This document shows, in pieces, positions 9,455 through 18,747 of a stretch of DNA of 64,000 nucleotides. The notes beneath the pieces were generated by a model. It saw only the letters and a list, made by a program, of their open reading frames with translations. It ran no database searches and was not told the origin of the DNA. Source of the DNA: Paenibacillus sp. W2I17 (GTDB taxonomy: Bacteria > Bacillota > Bacilli > Paenibacillales > Paenibacillaceae); the NCBI RefSeq assembly GCF_030815985.1, contig NZ_JAUSXM010000001.1, forward strand, positions 6,138,001-6,202,000, read 5' to 3'. A program made the position numbers and the translations under genes. Numbering within the stretch: the stretch's first letter is position 1; every line of letters starts with the position of its first letter.

Positions 9455-10606
9455 ATGAAACGAATTTATTTGGATCACGCCGCATCGACACCTATGCATC
9501 CACAAGTCGCAGAAGCGATGATGAACGTCATGACAGGACAATTTGGCAATGCATCAAGTATCCATGCCTTTGGGCGTGAGGCCAAACGGACTGTCAGCGG
9601 AGCAAGGGATGTCATTGCGGCGTCTTTGGGCTGTTTCCCGGACGAACTGGTATTCACCGGAGGTGGCACGGAGAGCGACAATCTGGCAATCTTTGGAGCA
9701 GTCTCATCCAGGCAGGATAAGGGGAAACACGTCATTACGACCGCAATTGAGCACCATGCTGTCTTGCATACATGTCAGGAATTGGAGCGGCAAGGTTATG
9801 AAGTAACCTATCTATCTGTTGATCATTATGGACGAATAAATCTGGATGAGTTGCGAGAGGCCATTCGACCGGATACGGTGTTAATCACCATGATGTATGC
9901 CAACAATGAAGTAGGCACGATTCAGCCGATCCGCGAGGTGGGTGAGCTTGCCCGTCAGCATAATATCCTTTTCCATACCGATGCAGTTCAGGCTCTGGGC
10001 AGTCAGAATATTTCCTGTAAGGATCTGCCTGTGGATCTGATCAGCTTCTCTGCGCATAAAATCAACGGACCTCAGGGCGTGGGTGCACTCTATGTACGGC
10101 GAGGAATTGTGCTGGAAGCAAGAGCTCACGGTGGGTTGCAAGAGCGTCAGCGTCGCGCTGGTACGGAAAATATCGCAGGTATTACCGGATTTGCAGAGGC
10201 TCTCAAGATTGCATCAGCACAGACGGAGGCGCATCGCCAGCATGATTTGGAATTGCGTAAACTTTTGTTGGAACAGCTTGAAATTCATGTGGGTACGGAG
10301 CACTTTCACGTGAATGGACACCTGGAGCATACGCTGCCAAACATCCTGAATATCAGCTTTCCGGAAGTGTCCACAGAGACGATGTTAATGAATCTGGATA
10401 TGGAAGGAATTGCTGTTGCAAGCGGTTCTGCCTGCACTTCCGGTTCACTTGAAGTCTCTCATGTGCTCAAAGCGATGAAATTGCCTGAAACATTTTTACA
10501 CTCTGCGATTCGATTTAGCTGGGGATTGGGTAATACTACGGAAGAAATCATGATAACCGCCGAAAAAATTGGAACCATTCTTGGACGACTGCGTAATAGA
10601 CCCTAA
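9455..10606 (+). CDS. iscS: Cysteine desulfurase (IscS/YrvO type)
   Basis: 383 residues, full length. A fold-type I PLP enzyme converting cysteine to alanine and enzyme-bound persulfide. Visible: LDHAASTPMHP at the N-terminus, FTGGGTESDNLA, His in AIEHHAV (residue about 101), DAVQALG, PLP-binding Lys202 in SFSAHKINGPQG, and catalytic Cys327 in SGSACTSG with a loop length of the group I (NifS/IscS) class rather than SufS. Near cymR and mnmA, the expected role is supplying sulfur to MnmA for tRNA thiolation, as B. subtilis YrvO does. RBS CGGGGTGAAG precedes the ATG. The symbol is by similarity; nifS-like is equally used. Confidence 0.92.
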   Translation: MKRIYLDHAASTPMHPQVAEAMMNVMTGQFGNASSIHAFGREAKRTVSGARDVIAASLGCFPDELVFTGGGTESDNLAIFGAVSSRQDKGKHVITTAIEHHAVLHTCQELERQGYEVTYLSVDHYGRINLDELREAIRPDTVLITMMYANNEVGTIQPIREVGELARQHNILFHTDAVQALGSQNISCKDLPVDLISFSAHKINGPQGVGALYVRRGIVLEARAHGGLQERQRRAGTENIAGITGFAEALKIASAQTEAHRQHDLELRKLLLEQLEIHVGTEHFHVNGHLEHTLPNILNISFPEVSTETMLMNLDMEGIAVASGSACTSGSLEVSHVLKAMKLPETFLHSAIRFSWGLGNTTEEIMITAEKIGTILGRLRNRP

Positions 10607-10770
10607 GGGGAACTTTACACATGGAACAGAAGGAGGGAAGAAGTTCCATTTCATCGGTTGGATAGAAGCGGTTTTGATGATCGGCGTCTGATTGCCACTC
10701 ATCAACTTTGGGCATACCTAGCAATAGCGCCGCGCCTATTTAATGATAAGAAGATGAGGGGGACCCAGCG

Positions 10771-11292
10771 ATGAAGCTTCAGGAAATGATCGGACTTGCC
10801 GTTTTTGATGTTGAGGACGGGAAGCAGGTCGGTAAAATCCAGGATTTCATTGTGAATGATGATTGGGAGATCGAAGGCATTGAGCTTGAGAACAAAGGTC
10901 TGTTTACCAATCATGTCAAAATCGTGCAGTGGCAAGATATCGTTGCCTACGGCGAAGATGCCGTCATGATCCGTAATCAACAGGCTGTCCGCAAGACGGG
11001 AGCCGACGACATAAAATACACGTACCTCCTCGGTCGGTCTAAATTGAAGGAGATGTCCGTGCTCACCGAAGAAGGTTTGCTGCTTGGGCGTGTCTCCGAT
11101 GTTTATTTTGACCAAGAGTTGGGAAATACAATAATAGGGATTGAAATTACGGACGGTTTTGTGTCCGATCTGATCGAGGGCCGCAAATGGCTGCCATGTA
11201 CAAGCGATATGTCCATCGGGGAAAGTGCCATTATGGTGCCGTCTCTGAGTGAACAACGCTTGGAAAATGCCATTCATTCTGTTAATGGATAG
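10771..11292 (+). CDS. PRC-barrel domain protein
   Basis: 173 residues with two PRC-barrel-like halves: residues about 1-75 (LQEMIGLAVFDVEDGKQVGKIQDFIV...) and about 85-165 (LKEMSVLTEEGLLLGRVSDVYFD...). Each has the beta-barrel pattern with a conserved GxV/IxD turn. PRC-barrels bind RNA, ribosomes (as in RimM) or other macromolecules, but no ligand can be named here. GAGGGGGACC precedes the ATG. It is followed after ten bases by a small zinc-ribbon gene, so the two are likely one operon. In related Bacillales the pair occurs near the cysteine desulfurase gene, but a functional link is only an inference. Confidence 0.85.
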   Translation: MKLQEMIGLAVFDVEDGKQVGKIQDFIVNDDWEIEGIELENKGLFTNHVKIVQWQDIVAYGEDAVMIRNQQAVRKTGADDIKYTYLLGRSKLKEMSVLTEEGLLLGRVSDVYFDQELGNTIIGIEITDGFVSDLIEGRKWLPCTSDMSIGESAIMVPSLSEQRLENAIHSVNG

Positions 11293-11302
11293 GTGAATGA
11301 AT

Positions 11303-11512
11303 ATGAAATGTCCAAACTGTAGTTCCAAAGATATCGGGAAAATTGGTTCCCACCAGTTTTATTGCTGGGGATGCTTTATCGAATTAACGGTGAACGGTGA
11401 GAAAATGTCTGTATATCAGGTGGAAGAAGACGGTACGCTGAGCTCTTTGGATGATTTGTTTTTCGGGGACGAGCTGCCACAAGACTTCCCTCATCTTCAC
11501 GCTTCTTCTTAA
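11303..11512 (+). CDS. Small zinc-ribbon-like protein
   Basis: 69 residues from the ATG at 11303 (AGGTG seven bases upstream; an ATG six bases earlier is too close to it). The N-terminus has a CPNC motif and then CWGC about 16 residues later, forming a CxxC-CxxC zinc ribbon; the rest is acidic and probably disordered apart from a SSLDDLFF-type helix. No named family recognised. It lies just downstream of the PRC-barrel gene and is probably co-transcribed. Confidence 0.75.
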   Translation: MKCPNCSSKDIGKIGSHQFYCWGCFIELTVNGEKMSVYQVEEDGTLSSLDDLFFGDELPQDFPHLHASS

Positions 11513-11659
11513 TAGGCAGGATAACTTCCTCTATATGCGGTTTCATGACAATGTCTGCCATGAGAGGCTGTCGATAATTGTTGGCAGATGTATATAGATG
11601 CGGTTACATAGTGGTTCGGCTGGTGTATGTATGATTATATGCTAACCCGTACTGCAAAA

Positions 11660-11697
11660 TGCGCTTCCTTCTCTGATGAAGGAGGCGTTTTTTTTGG
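11660..11697 (+). terminator. Terminator between zinc-ribbon gene and AI-2E permease
   Basis: GCGCTTCCTTC pairs (with wobble) with GAAGGAGGCGT, followed by eight T. The rest of the 289-base gap holds only a possible promoter; no other gene seen. Confidence 0.75.
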
Positions 11698-11807
11698 TTT
11701 AAGAAAAAATGTTCGGATTGCTCCTTTCCACTTCTGCGCTGTGTTAATAAATATTACCTTTCCTACATATACTGACTCTCAGAGCCAGTCCAAAAGGAGA
11801 GATGCAA

Positions 11808-12875
11808 GTGGAGCAATTAACCAAAAACAAGCTGTTCCGTTACGCGATCTGGCTGCTGCTCGGATTGATCATTTTATATTTTATATGGCTGCTGCGGCCT
11901 TTACTGCTTCACACATATGCGTTCCTGAAAACAGTGCTGGCACCCTTTATCGTAGCCCTTATCATATCCTATGTACTTAATCCGATTGTCAGCATGCTGG
12001 GAGGGCGCAAGGTGCCGCGTACAATTGCGGTTCTACTCATATATGCCTTTTTCCTGACCTGCCTCGGTGTCATTCTGATGAATGTCATTCCGGTATTGAT
12101 TGAACAGCTGGGGGAACTCAACGAGCATATGCCGGAACTGTCCATGCGTGCACAGAGCCTGATGAACAATATGGATCACAAATTAATGCCGCCAAGTGTG
12201 CGAACAGGCATGAACAGTTGGTTTTTTCAGATGGAGGATCGACTAACTCAGGGAATTACCGTGTTAATGGACAATATCGGGGCGACCATTAATGTGTTAT
12301 TCAATGTGTTTATCGTGCCATTTCTGATCTTTTATATGTTAAAAGACTTTGAGGTATTCGAGCGCACCATTGTGGCGTATCTTCCGCGTTCACGTCGAAA
12401 AGCGATTGTCTCGGTGATGAAAGAGATCGATACTGCACTGGGGAACTACATTCGGGGACAGTTTATTGTCTGTGTCATTGTTGGTATCTTTGCCTACATT
12501 GGTTATATCGTCATTGATATGCCGTATGCCCTGCTGCTTGCAAGCATTGTAGCTGTGTTTAACATTGTGCCCTACTTGGGGCCGTTCCTTGGAGCTGCTC
12601 CTGCTGTGGTCATGGCATCAACCGTATCGTTTAAAATGGTACTACTTGTTGTCATTGTGAACACACTGTGCCAGGTGTTGGAGAGTAACGTTATTTCTCC
12701 TCAGGTGGTGGGACGTACGTTGCATCTGCATCCACTGTCGATTATATTTGCGCTGCTCGTCGGAGGTGAATTGGCAGGCATTGTAGGTTTAATTCTGGCA
12801 GTACCTGTTTTTGCCGTACTGAAGGTGATTGTGCAGCACTTTTTCGCCTATTACATCAAACGAAGGACCGACTAA
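11808..12875 (+). CDS. AI-2E/UPF0118-family membrane permease (YrrI-like)
   Basis: 355 residues from the GTG at 11808, chosen because AAAGGAG sits eight bases upstream; the ATG at 11802 would be only two bases from it. About eight membrane segments, with the family hallmarks in the C-terminal half: NIVPYLGPFLGAAPA (about residue 248) and a late PxxxGRTLHLHPL motif. Members include TqsA/AI-2 exporters and Na+/H+-type antiporters, so the substrate is unsettled. The B. subtilis homologue yrrI is also directly upstream of alaS, which is what is seen here. A second paralogue is at 25460-26656. Confidence 0.88.
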   Translation: MEQLTKNKLFRYAIWLLLGLIILYFIWLLRPLLLHTYAFLKTVLAPFIVALIISYVLNPIVSMLGGRKVPRTIAVLLIYAFFLTCLGVILMNVIPVLIEQLGELNEHMPELSMRAQSLMNNMDHKLMPPSVRTGMNSWFFQMEDRLTQGITVLMDNIGATINVLFNVFIVPFLIFYMLKDFEVFERTIVAYLPRSRRKAIVSVMKEIDTALGNYIRGQFIVCVIVGIFAYIGYIVIDMPYALLLASIVAVFNIVPYLGPFLGAAPAVVMASTVSFKMVLLVVIVNTLCQVLESNVISPQVVGRTLHLHPLSIIFALLVGGELAGIVGLILAVPVFAVLKVIVQHFFAYYIKRRTD

Positions 12876-12892
12876 ATAACAGGGTTAAAACA

Positions 12893-12910
12893 TCAACGCG
12901 GCCGCGTTGA
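12893..12910. promoter_or_regulatory. 18-bp perfect palindrome overlapping the alaS -35
   Basis: TCAACGCGGCCGCGTTGA is its own reverse complement and its last four bases are the first four of the -35 hexamer. No T-run follows, so it is not a terminator for the upstream permease. Candidate operator. Confidence 0.6.
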
Positions 12911-12935
12911 CACCCGCTTGTGCTACCGATATAAT
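12907..12935 (+). promoter_or_regulatory. Perfect-consensus sigma-A promoter for T-box/alaS
   Basis: TTGACA, exactly 17 bases, TATAAT: both hexamers match consensus. Start of transcription expected near 12942, which begins the T-box leader. Confidence 0.9.
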
Positions 12936-12941
12936 GAGTGT

Positions 12942-13230
12942 GTATGTTGAGAACATGAAATCGATGATGAAATAAAGTACGCCGAGGGTTCCTTTCCTCA
13001 GAGAATAGACTTCTTCGGATCAGGGTGAGCCTGAACTGATGGCTGGAAGAGTCTTGAAAGATGAAGCGGCGGAAAGCTAATTTCGGAGTGCAGGACAACC
13101 CTGCCGGGAGCGACCGTTATTTCGCATGAACGAGGAGATTGTTTGTTTGTCCGGGCAGCAAGGGATAAACAGCAATAACCAGGGTGGTACCGCGATAACA
13201 TCGTCCCTGATTATTCAGGGGCGTTTTTTG
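12942..13230 (+). ncRNA. T-box leader (tRNA-Ala sensing) of alaS
   Basis: The canonical T-box AGGGTGGTACCGCG is at 13181-13194 and is followed by an intrinsic terminator (CGTCCCTGA-TTAT-TCAGGGGCG and a T-run, 13202-13229). The T-box and the 5' arm of the terminator form the alternative antiterminator. Upstream, an AGAGAA element and the distal-loop type GGTGAGCC/GGCTGG region belong to Stem I. Uncharged tRNA-Ala should stabilise read-through. The specifier codon is not certain by eye: candidates are GCT at 13076-13078 or GCG at 13066-13068, both alanine codons. Confidence 0.92.
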
Positions 13231-13310
13231 TGTTTATTTTTAAAAAATCAATGTTGACCAACCGGAGCGAATACGCAACGGACTATTATAATTTAATGGG
13301 GGCATCCAGT

Positions 13311-15941
13311 ATGAAAGCCAGTGAAATCCGGTCCAAATGGATAGAATTTTTTGCAAGTAAAGGTCACAAAATCGAGCCGAGCGCATCGCTCGTGCCTCAC
13401 AACGATCCTTCCCTTCTGTGGATCAATGCGGGTATGGCACCGCTCAAACCTTATTTTGACGGACGTGAGAAGCCAGAGAACCCGCGCCTTGCGAACTCCC
13501 AAAAATGTATCCGTACCAATGATATCGAGAATGTTGGTAAAACCCGTCGTCACCATACGTTCTTCGAAATGCTTGGCAACTTCTCTATTGGAGATTACTT
13601 CAAGGAAGAGACCGTAACATGGGCGTGGGAATTCTTGACCAGCAAAGAGTGGATCGGATTCGATCCGGAACGTCTTTCCGTAACGGTATATCCAGAAGAT
13701 GAAGAAGCTTTCAAACTGTGGAACGAAAAAGTAGGACTGCCTGCTGAGCGTATCATTAAATTGGATGAAAACTTCTGGGATATCGGCGAAGGCCCATGTG
13801 GACCTTGTACCGAGATCTTCTATGATCGCGGCGAAGCTTACGGAAACGACATGAGTGATCCTGAAATGTATCCAGGTGGGGAAAACGAACGTTATCTGGA
13901 AGTATGGAACCTGGTATTCTCCCAGTTCAACCATAACAAAGATGGTAGCTACACACCGCTTCCTAACAAAAACATTGATACAGGTGCTGGTTTGGAGCGT
14001 TTTGCTTCCATTCTGCAAAATGTGGATTCCAACTTCGACACAGACCTGTTCCAACCGATGATTCAAAGAACAGCCGCTCTTGCGGGTGTGAAATATAACG
14101 ACAGCGTCGAGATTGATGTTGCATTGAAAGTCATTGCCGATCATATCCGTACGGTTGCTTTTGCAGTAGGGGATGGCGTTCTGCCAAGTAATGAAGGACG
14201 CGGATATGTCATCCGTCGCTTGCTTCGCCGTGCAGTTCGCTATGGAAAAGTACTTGGACTTGACCGTCCATTCCTGTATGAATTGACAACAACCGTTGGT
14301 GAAGTGATGGGCATGTACTACCCTGAGGTAGTAGACAAACAGGAGTTCATCGCCAAAGTAATCAAAACCGAGGAAGAGCGTTTCCACGAAACACTCACAG
14401 ATGGTCTGGCTATTCTGGCTGATATCAGCGGCACAGCCAAATCCGAAGGACGCACCGTTATTAGCGGACCTGAAGCTTTCAAACTGTATGATACGTACGG
14501 TTTCCCGTTTGACCTGACAGAAGATTATGCAGCAGAGCATGGTCTGACTGTGGACCGTGAAGGTTTTGATGCTTCCATGCAGAAACAACGTGAGCTTGGA
14601 CGTGCTGGGCGCCAAGAGAACGAGAGCATGAAAGTTCAAGGCGGACCACTTGCTGACCTGGAGGTTAAAAGCGAGTTTGTTGGTTATACTGACCTGTTGA
14701 CGGAAGCAAAAGTGGTAGCCATCGTAGCTGGTGACGCCCTTGTTGAATCTGTAGGCGAAGGACAGACGTGTCAGGTTGTTCTGGACAAGACTCCGTTCTA
14801 CGCGGAAAGTGGCGGTCAAGTGAGTGATCAGGGCTTACTGCGAGGTGCTGGTGTAACAGCGAAAGTACAAGGTTTGTTCAAAGCTCCACTTGGACAACAT
14901 GTACATCTGGTGAATGTGGAGTCTGGTGAACTGCGTGTAGGTGATGTGATCAACGCCGAAGTGGATTCAGCAAAACGTGGCGACATTATCAAAAACCATA
15001 CGGCTACCCACTTGCTGCACAAGGCACTCAAAGATGTGCTCGGAACACACGTAAACCAGGCAGGATCGCTCGTAGAGCCACAACGTCTGCGGTTTGACTT
15101 CTCTCACTTCGGTAGTATTACGCCGGAAGAGTTGACAGAGATTGAACGTCAGGTGAATGAACAGATCTGGAATCGTCTGAACGTGAACATCGAACTGAAA
15201 GGTATTGATGAAGCCAAAGAAATGGGTGCCATGGCCCTGTTTGGCGAAAAATATGGAGATATTGTACGTGTTGTTCAAGTCGGAGACTACAGTTTGGAAC
15301 TTTGTGGCGGCTGTCACGTAAATAATACTTCAGAGATCGGAATCTTCAAACTGGTGAGCGAGAGCGGAATTGGCTCCGGCGTACGCCGGATCGAAGCTGT
15401 AACTGGCCGCGGCGCATATCTGTATGTGGAAAGCCAGTTGGAACTGCTTAAACAATCAGCAGCACTGCTCAAAGCAAATGTGGCTGATGTACCTAAACGG
15501 ATTGAAGGTCTGAATCAACAACTGAAAGAAGCAGCCAGAGAGACTGAATCCCTGCAAAGCAAGCTGAGTGCCATGGAAGCGGGTCAATTGACAGATCAAG
15601 TGGTACAAGCAGGAAATACACAGTTGCTGGCAACACGCGTAGATGCTCCGAACATGGATGCGCTGCGTACAGTGGCAGATGAGTTGAAAGTAAAATTGCC
15701 TAACGCGGTACTCGTATTGGGTGCTCCAGCGGACGGCAAAGTGAATTTTGTTGTAGCAGTACCTGCTGAACAAGTAAAACAAGGATTACACGCAGGCAAA
15801 ATCGTCAAAGAAGTCGCAGCAGTATGCGGCGGCGGTGGCGGTGGACGTCCAGATATGGCGCAAGCCGGAGGTAAGGATGCGACCAAGCTGGATGAAGCGC
15901 TGAAACTGGCGGTTTCGCTGGTTAGCGGGCATAATGTATAA
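13311..15941 (+). CDS. alaS: Alanyl-tRNA synthetase
   Basis: 876 residues from the ATG at 13311 (GGGGG upstream), matching the normal AlaS length; an 81-base in-frame extension reaches into the terminator T-run and is rejected. Domains: class II aminoacylation core (residues about 5-250, with [12 protein letters not shown] and the [16 protein letters not shown] motif), the tRNA-recognition domain, the editing domain with [12 protein letters not shown] (zinc ligands HxxxH) and the later CGGCHV, a coiled-coil/C-Ala region, and a glycine-rich [16 protein letters not shown] near the end typical of C-Ala. Charges tRNA-Ala and clears Ser/Gly-tRNA-Ala. Controlled by the T-box upstream. Confidence 0.98.
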   Translation: MKASEIRSKWIEFFASKGHKIEPSASLVPHNDPSLLWINAGMAPLKPYFDGREKPENPRLANSQKCIRTNDIENVGKTRRHHTFFEMLGNFSIGDYFKEETVTWAWEFLTSKEWIGFDPERLSVTVYPEDEEAFKLWNEKVGLPAERIIKLDENFWDIGEGPCGPCTEIFYDRGEAYGNDMSDPEMYPGGENERYLEVWNLVFSQFNHNKDGSYTPLPNKNIDTGAGLERFASILQNVDSNFDTDLFQPMIQRTAALAGVKYNDSVEIDVALKVIADHIRTVAFAVGDGVLPSNEGRGYVIRRLLRRAVRYGKVLGLDRPFLYELTTTVGEVMGMYYPEVVDKQEFIAKVIKTEEERFHETLTDGLAILADISGTAKSEGRTVISGPEAFKLYDTYGFPFDLTEDYAAEHGLTVDREGFDASMQKQRELGRAGRQENESMKVQGGPLADLEVKSEFVGYTDLLTEAKVVAIVAGDALVESVGEGQTCQVVLDKTPFYAESGGQVSDQGLLRGAGVTAKVQGLFKAPLGQHVHLVNVESGELRVGDVINAEVDSAKRGDIIKNHTATHLLHKALKDVLGTHVNQAGSLVEPQRLRFDFSHFGSITPEELTEIERQVNEQIWNRLNVNIELKGIDEAKEMGAMALFGEKYGDIVRVVQVGDYSLELCGGCHVNNTSEIGIFKLVSESGIGSGVRRIEAVTGRGAYLYVESQLELLKQSAALLKANVADVPKRIEGLNQQLKEAARETESLQSKLSAMEAGQLTDQVVQAGNTQLLATRVDAPNMDALRTVADELKVKLPNAVLVLGAPADGKVNFVVAVPAEQVKQGLHAGKIVKEVAAVCGGGGGGRPDMAQAGGKDATKLDEALKLAVSLVSGHNV

Positions 15942-15966
15942 ATCCATTGAGTGGCTTTCAATCGTC

Positions 15967-16004
15967 AAAAAATAAATCGAAATGGTTCTGTTCGTTTATT
16001 TTTT
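15967..16004 (+). terminator. Terminator after alaS
   Basis: AAAAAATAAA pairs with TTTATTTTTT around an internal loop. It also contains the run of T needed on the plus strand. It separates alaS from the ireB-ruvX unit. Confidence 0.65.
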
Positions 16005-16094
16005 GTACCCGAGAGCGTGTGGAATCGAATGATGCAATATGCTGAAGCCAGTAAAGGACAAGCAAAAAACACAATTGCCTTATCCTTTGTTTAC

Positions 16095-16123
16095 TTGTGG
16101 CAGTCAGAATATGTTATTATATA
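16095..16123 (+). promoter_or_regulatory. Promoter of ireB-ruvX operon
   Basis: TTGTGG, 17 bases, TATATA, about 60 bases before the ireB start. Confidence 0.65.
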
Positions 16124-16183
16124 AACAGAAATCAATTCGGCAGGACATGGTCCCCATGTTCATGCAGGAGCGAGGTGTCATCA

Positions 16184-16444
16184 ATGGACTCCATGGATAA
16201 GACGGTTAAATTTAATGTGAAAGGTGACGAACAGGAAGCATCATCCAAAGAGATTCTTCTCACGGTATATGATGCATTGGTCGATAAGGAGTATAATCCG
16301 ATCAACCAGATTGTTGGGTATCTGATTTCTGGAGACCCGGCATACATTCCTCGTCACAACAACGCACGTAGTCTGGTCCGTAAAAAGGAGCGCGATGAGC
16401 TGATTGAAGAGCTTGTACGTTCCTATCTGGCCAATCACCGGTAA
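16184..16444 (+). CDS. ireB: IreB-family regulatory phosphoprotein (YrzL/UPF0297)
   Basis: 86 residues from the ATG at 16184 with GAGGTG six bases upstream. The sequence is nearly invariant in Firmicutes: [20 protein letters not shown] followed by [14 protein letters not shown] and a helical [14 protein letters not shown] tail. In Enterococcus the homologue is a substrate of the Ser/Thr kinase IreK and opposes cephalosporin resistance; in other species its job is less clear. It precedes ruvX as in Bacillus (yrzL-yrrK-yrzB). Confidence 0.92.
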   Translation: MDSMDKTVKFNVKGDEQEASSKEILLTVYDALVDKEYNPINQIVGYLISGDPAYIPRHNNARSLVRKKERDELIEELVRSYLANHR

Positions 16445-16572
16445 TGTACGCCGCTTCCGCTGTGTTGCAGCCTTGCAGGCAGCGGGAAATGAACCGACAG
16501 AAGACAGCCTGAAGCTTGAGAAGGCGATTATTTGTAATCGACCTGAGCAGGCCCCAGGATGGGAGAGCATGG

Positions 16573-16989
16573 ATGAAAATATTAGGTTTGGACTATGGGG
16601 ACCGAAGAATCGGAGTTGCCGCGAGTGACGCCTTCGGTTGGACTGCCCAGGGATTGGAAGTGCTAGAACGCCGCCGTGATGAAGGCGAGTTCGCTCGGAT
16701 TGCCGAACTTGTGCGTGAGCATGAGATAAGTGAGATCGTAGTCGGACTCCCCAAAAACATGAACGGCACCGTAGGACCGCGCGGTGAGATCTGCATTGCT
16801 TTTGCCGAACGCCTGCGGGATGAACTGAATTTACCTGTTCACCTTTGGGATGAACGGCTGACAACCATGGCAGCAGAACGTACGCTGATCGAAGCGGATG
16901 TCAGTCGGAAAAAACGCAAGCAGGTTGTGGACAAAATGGCCGCAAGCTTGATTTTGCAAAATTATTTGGATGCCAATAGTAGAAGGTGA
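16573..16989 (+). CDS. ruvX: Holliday junction resolvase-like nuclease RuvX/YqgF
   Basis: 138 residues from the ATG at 16573, with GGGAGA upstream; the frame extends further 5' but without the family sequence. RNase H-like fold: GLDYGDRRIG at residue 4 (first catalytic Asp), VGLPKNMNGT (about residue 58), WDERLTT (catalytic Glu, about residue 97) and the late DKMAASLIL with the final Asp. The family processes pre-16S rRNA 5' ends (YqgF) and can cut Holliday junctions; which activity dominates is not settled here. It is embedded in a conserved block with ireB and DUF1292 genes. Confidence 0.92.
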   Translation: MKILGLDYGDRRIGVAASDAFGWTAQGLEVLERRRDEGEFARIAELVREHEISEIVVGLPKNMNGTVGPRGEICIAFAERLRDELNLPVHLWDERLTTMAAERTLIEADVSRKKRKQVVDKMAASLILQNYLDANSRR

Positions 16990-17001
16990 GGGGGATCAAC
17001 A

Positions 17002-17301
17002 ATGGCTGAAGATCAACTGGGTATGGAAGAAGAAGCGGAAATTATTTACATTGCGGATGACGAGGGTAATGAAGAGGAATTTGAAGTCATCATGAAGTTT
17101 GAAGTAGATGGTTCGGAGGCCAAGTACATGATGGTTGCTCCGGTTGAACCTGAAGATGGCGAAACGGATGTATATGCATTCCGTTATGAAGAAGAGGGCG
17201 ACGATATTAAACTTTTCGTCATCCAAGATGATGCCGAATGGGATATCGTCGAGGAGACGTTTAATACATTTCTTGCTGAAGATGAAGAGGAAGCGAACTA
17301 A
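17002..17301 (+). CDS. DUF1292-family acidic protein (YrzB)
   Basis: 99 residues, strongly acidic, with the DUF1292 pattern EIIYIADDEGNEEEFEVIMKF followed by a beta strand pair and GDDIKLFVIQDDAEWDIVEETFN. The family has about 100 residues and no known activity. GAGGGGGATC precedes the ATG. It ends in TAA directly followed by the ATG of the next gene. Confidence 0.88.
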   Translation: MAEDQLGMEEEAEIIYIADDEGNEEEFEVIMKFEVDGSEAKYMMVAPVEPEDGETDVYAFRYEEEGDDIKLFVIQDDAEWDIVEETFNTFLAEDEEEAN

Positions 17302-17616
17302 ATGACGGAATATAGCCGCAAAGACCTGAAATGGACAGATTCACTGCGTCTGGCATTCGGTGCTCATGTTGAGCTCGAGGAAGAGAACGGTAAATCACAA
17401 CCGTATGACTTGTTGGCTGAGTTCGAAGTGAACGGTCAGCAGTACGCGGTGCTCCGCAGTTCGTTGCGACCTTATGACGAGGTTGAACTTTTGCGGGTAT
17501 CACTTGGAAGTGAAGACCAGATCATGCCAGAGTTAGTTACGATCGACGATGATGATGAGTGGGAGAACATCTCGGAACTGTATGATGAGTGTACACTCCC
17601 CATTGACGAAGATTAA
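17302..17616 (+). CDS. Second DUF1292-like acidic protein
   Basis: 104 residues. The sequence after residue 25 follows the same layout as the neighbouring YrzB gene: an acidic start (ELEEENG), FEVNGQQYAVLRS strand pair, then DDDDEWENISELYDE, so it appears to be a diverged paralogue. Its first 20 residues (YSRKDLKWTDSLRLAFG) have no counterpart in the first copy. It starts immediately after the TAA of that gene with no gap, so the two are translationally coupled. Function unknown. Confidence 0.8.
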   Translation: MTEYSRKDLKWTDSLRLAFGAHVELEEENGKSQPYDLLAEFEVNGQQYAVLRSSLRPYDEVELLRVSLGSEDQIMPELVTIDDDDEWENISELYDECTLPIDED

Positions 17617-17642
17617 ATCAGCTTCAAATTGAAGAAACCGGG

Positions 17643-17666
17643 AGGGCGGAGAAGTCCGCTCTTTTT
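17643..17666 (+). terminator. Terminator-like hairpin before mltG
   Basis: AGGGCGGA-GAAG-TCCGCTCT followed by TTTT, ending 26 bases before mltG. It may end the ireB-DUF1292 mRNA or attenuate read-through into mltG. Confidence 0.7.
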
Positions 17667-17692
17667 GGTTGTGTAAAGGAGTTGTTTCTTAT

Positions 17693-18733
17693 TTGAAAGG
17701 GAAAGCAATAGTAGTCATACTGCTTATCATTGTAGTTCTTGCCGGAGGCGCAGGCGGTTACGTATGGAGTATGATGCGTCCTGTAGAAGCATCTACAGAA
17801 CCGGTCGTATTCGAGATTAAGAGCGGATCGGGAACTTCGAAAATCGCGGATCTGCTTCAAGAAGAAGGCCTCATTCGAAGCGGGTTAACCTTCAAAGGGT
17901 ATTTAAAGTGGAAGAAACTAGGTTCTAATTTCATGGCGGGTACATATTCTATGAATCCTGGCGTGACATATGATGAGATTGTTAGCAAGCTGAGTAGTGG
18001 TGAAGTTGTACCGGAGGAAATGGTGAAATTTACGATTCCGGAGGGTTATAACGTTCTGCAAATGGCGGGTAAGCTTTCTTATGAGCATGTTGTAGATCGG
18101 GATGAATTCATCAAGCTGGCCAATGATCCTTCGGCCTTTGATGTAGATATCATCAAAGATATTCCAGTGGATGAAGAACTTCGCTACGTATTGGAAGGGT
18201 ATCTATTCCCGGAGACGTATGAGCTGAAAAAGGGAAGTTCCACGCATGATGTGATGCAACGGATGCTGGAAGAATTCCAGACCAAGATTAATTCCATTCC
18301 TGATTTGGAAGCCAAGCTCCAGGAAAAGAACCTTTCCCTGCATGAACTGCTGACGATTGCGTCACTCGTGGAGAAAGAAGTTGTAGTGGACGAGGAACGT
18401 GCTCTGGTTGCAGGTGTAATCTACAATCGGATCAATCAGGATATGAAGCTGGAGATTGATGCTACCGTGCAATATCTGCTCGACAGACCGAAGGAACGAT
18501 TGTTTTTCAAGGATCTAAAGGTGAAAAGTCCCTATAATACGTACCTGAACAAAGGCTTGCCACCCGGTCCAATTGCCAGTCCAAGTCTTCCGTCCATTGA
18601 GGCAGCGCTAAATCCGGAAGCTTCGGAGTATCTGTTCTATGTGACAAAAAAGGATGGCTCGTCTGGACATCTATTTGCCAAAACGTATAAGGAACACCAG
18701 CAAAATATAGCCAAAAGTAAGGCTGCGCAATAA
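17693..18733 (+). CDS. mltG: Endolytic murein transglycosylase MltG (YceG/YrrL)
   Basis: 346 residues from the TTG at 17693 (AAAGGAG about 11 bases upstream). An N-terminal membrane anchor (VVILLIIVVLAGGAGGYVWS) is followed by an extracytoplasmic LysM-like region and the YceG catalytic domain: LEGYLFPETYEL (about residue 165), ASLVEKEV with the catalytic Glu (about residue 222), AGVIYNRI and LPPGPIASPSLPSIEAAL. It cuts nascent glycan strands and sets their length. Located as in Bacillus between yrzB and the U32 pair. The trmR (yrrM) methyltransferase gene that normally follows mltG in B. subtilis is missing. Confidence 0.93.
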   Translation: MKGKAIVVILLIIVVLAGGAGGYVWSMMRPVEASTEPVVFEIKSGSGTSKIADLLQEEGLIRSGLTFKGYLKWKKLGSNFMAGTYSMNPGVTYDEIVSKLSSGEVVPEEMVKFTIPEGYNVLQMAGKLSYEHVVDRDEFIKLANDPSAFDVDIIKDIPVDEELRYVLEGYLFPETYELKKGSSTHDVMQRMLEEFQTKINSIPDLEAKLQEKNLSLHELLTIASLVEKEVVVDEERALVAGVIYNRINQDMKLEIDATVQYLLDRPKERLFFKDLKVKSPYNTYLNKGLPPGPIASPSLPSIEAALNPEASEYLFYVTKKDGSSGHLFAKTYKEHQQNIAKSKAAQ

Positions 18734-18747
18734 GCGGAGGGGATTAT

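Noticed and set aside
12893..12910. The 18-bp palindrome as terminator of the AI-2E gene
   Set aside because: No T-run follows; it overlaps the -35 of a consensus promoter.
13293..14819. A 508-codon open frame on the minus strand opposite alaS
   Set aside because: It has no family motifs, has unlikely residue composition and no RBS. Strong codon bias of alaS explains its lack of stops.
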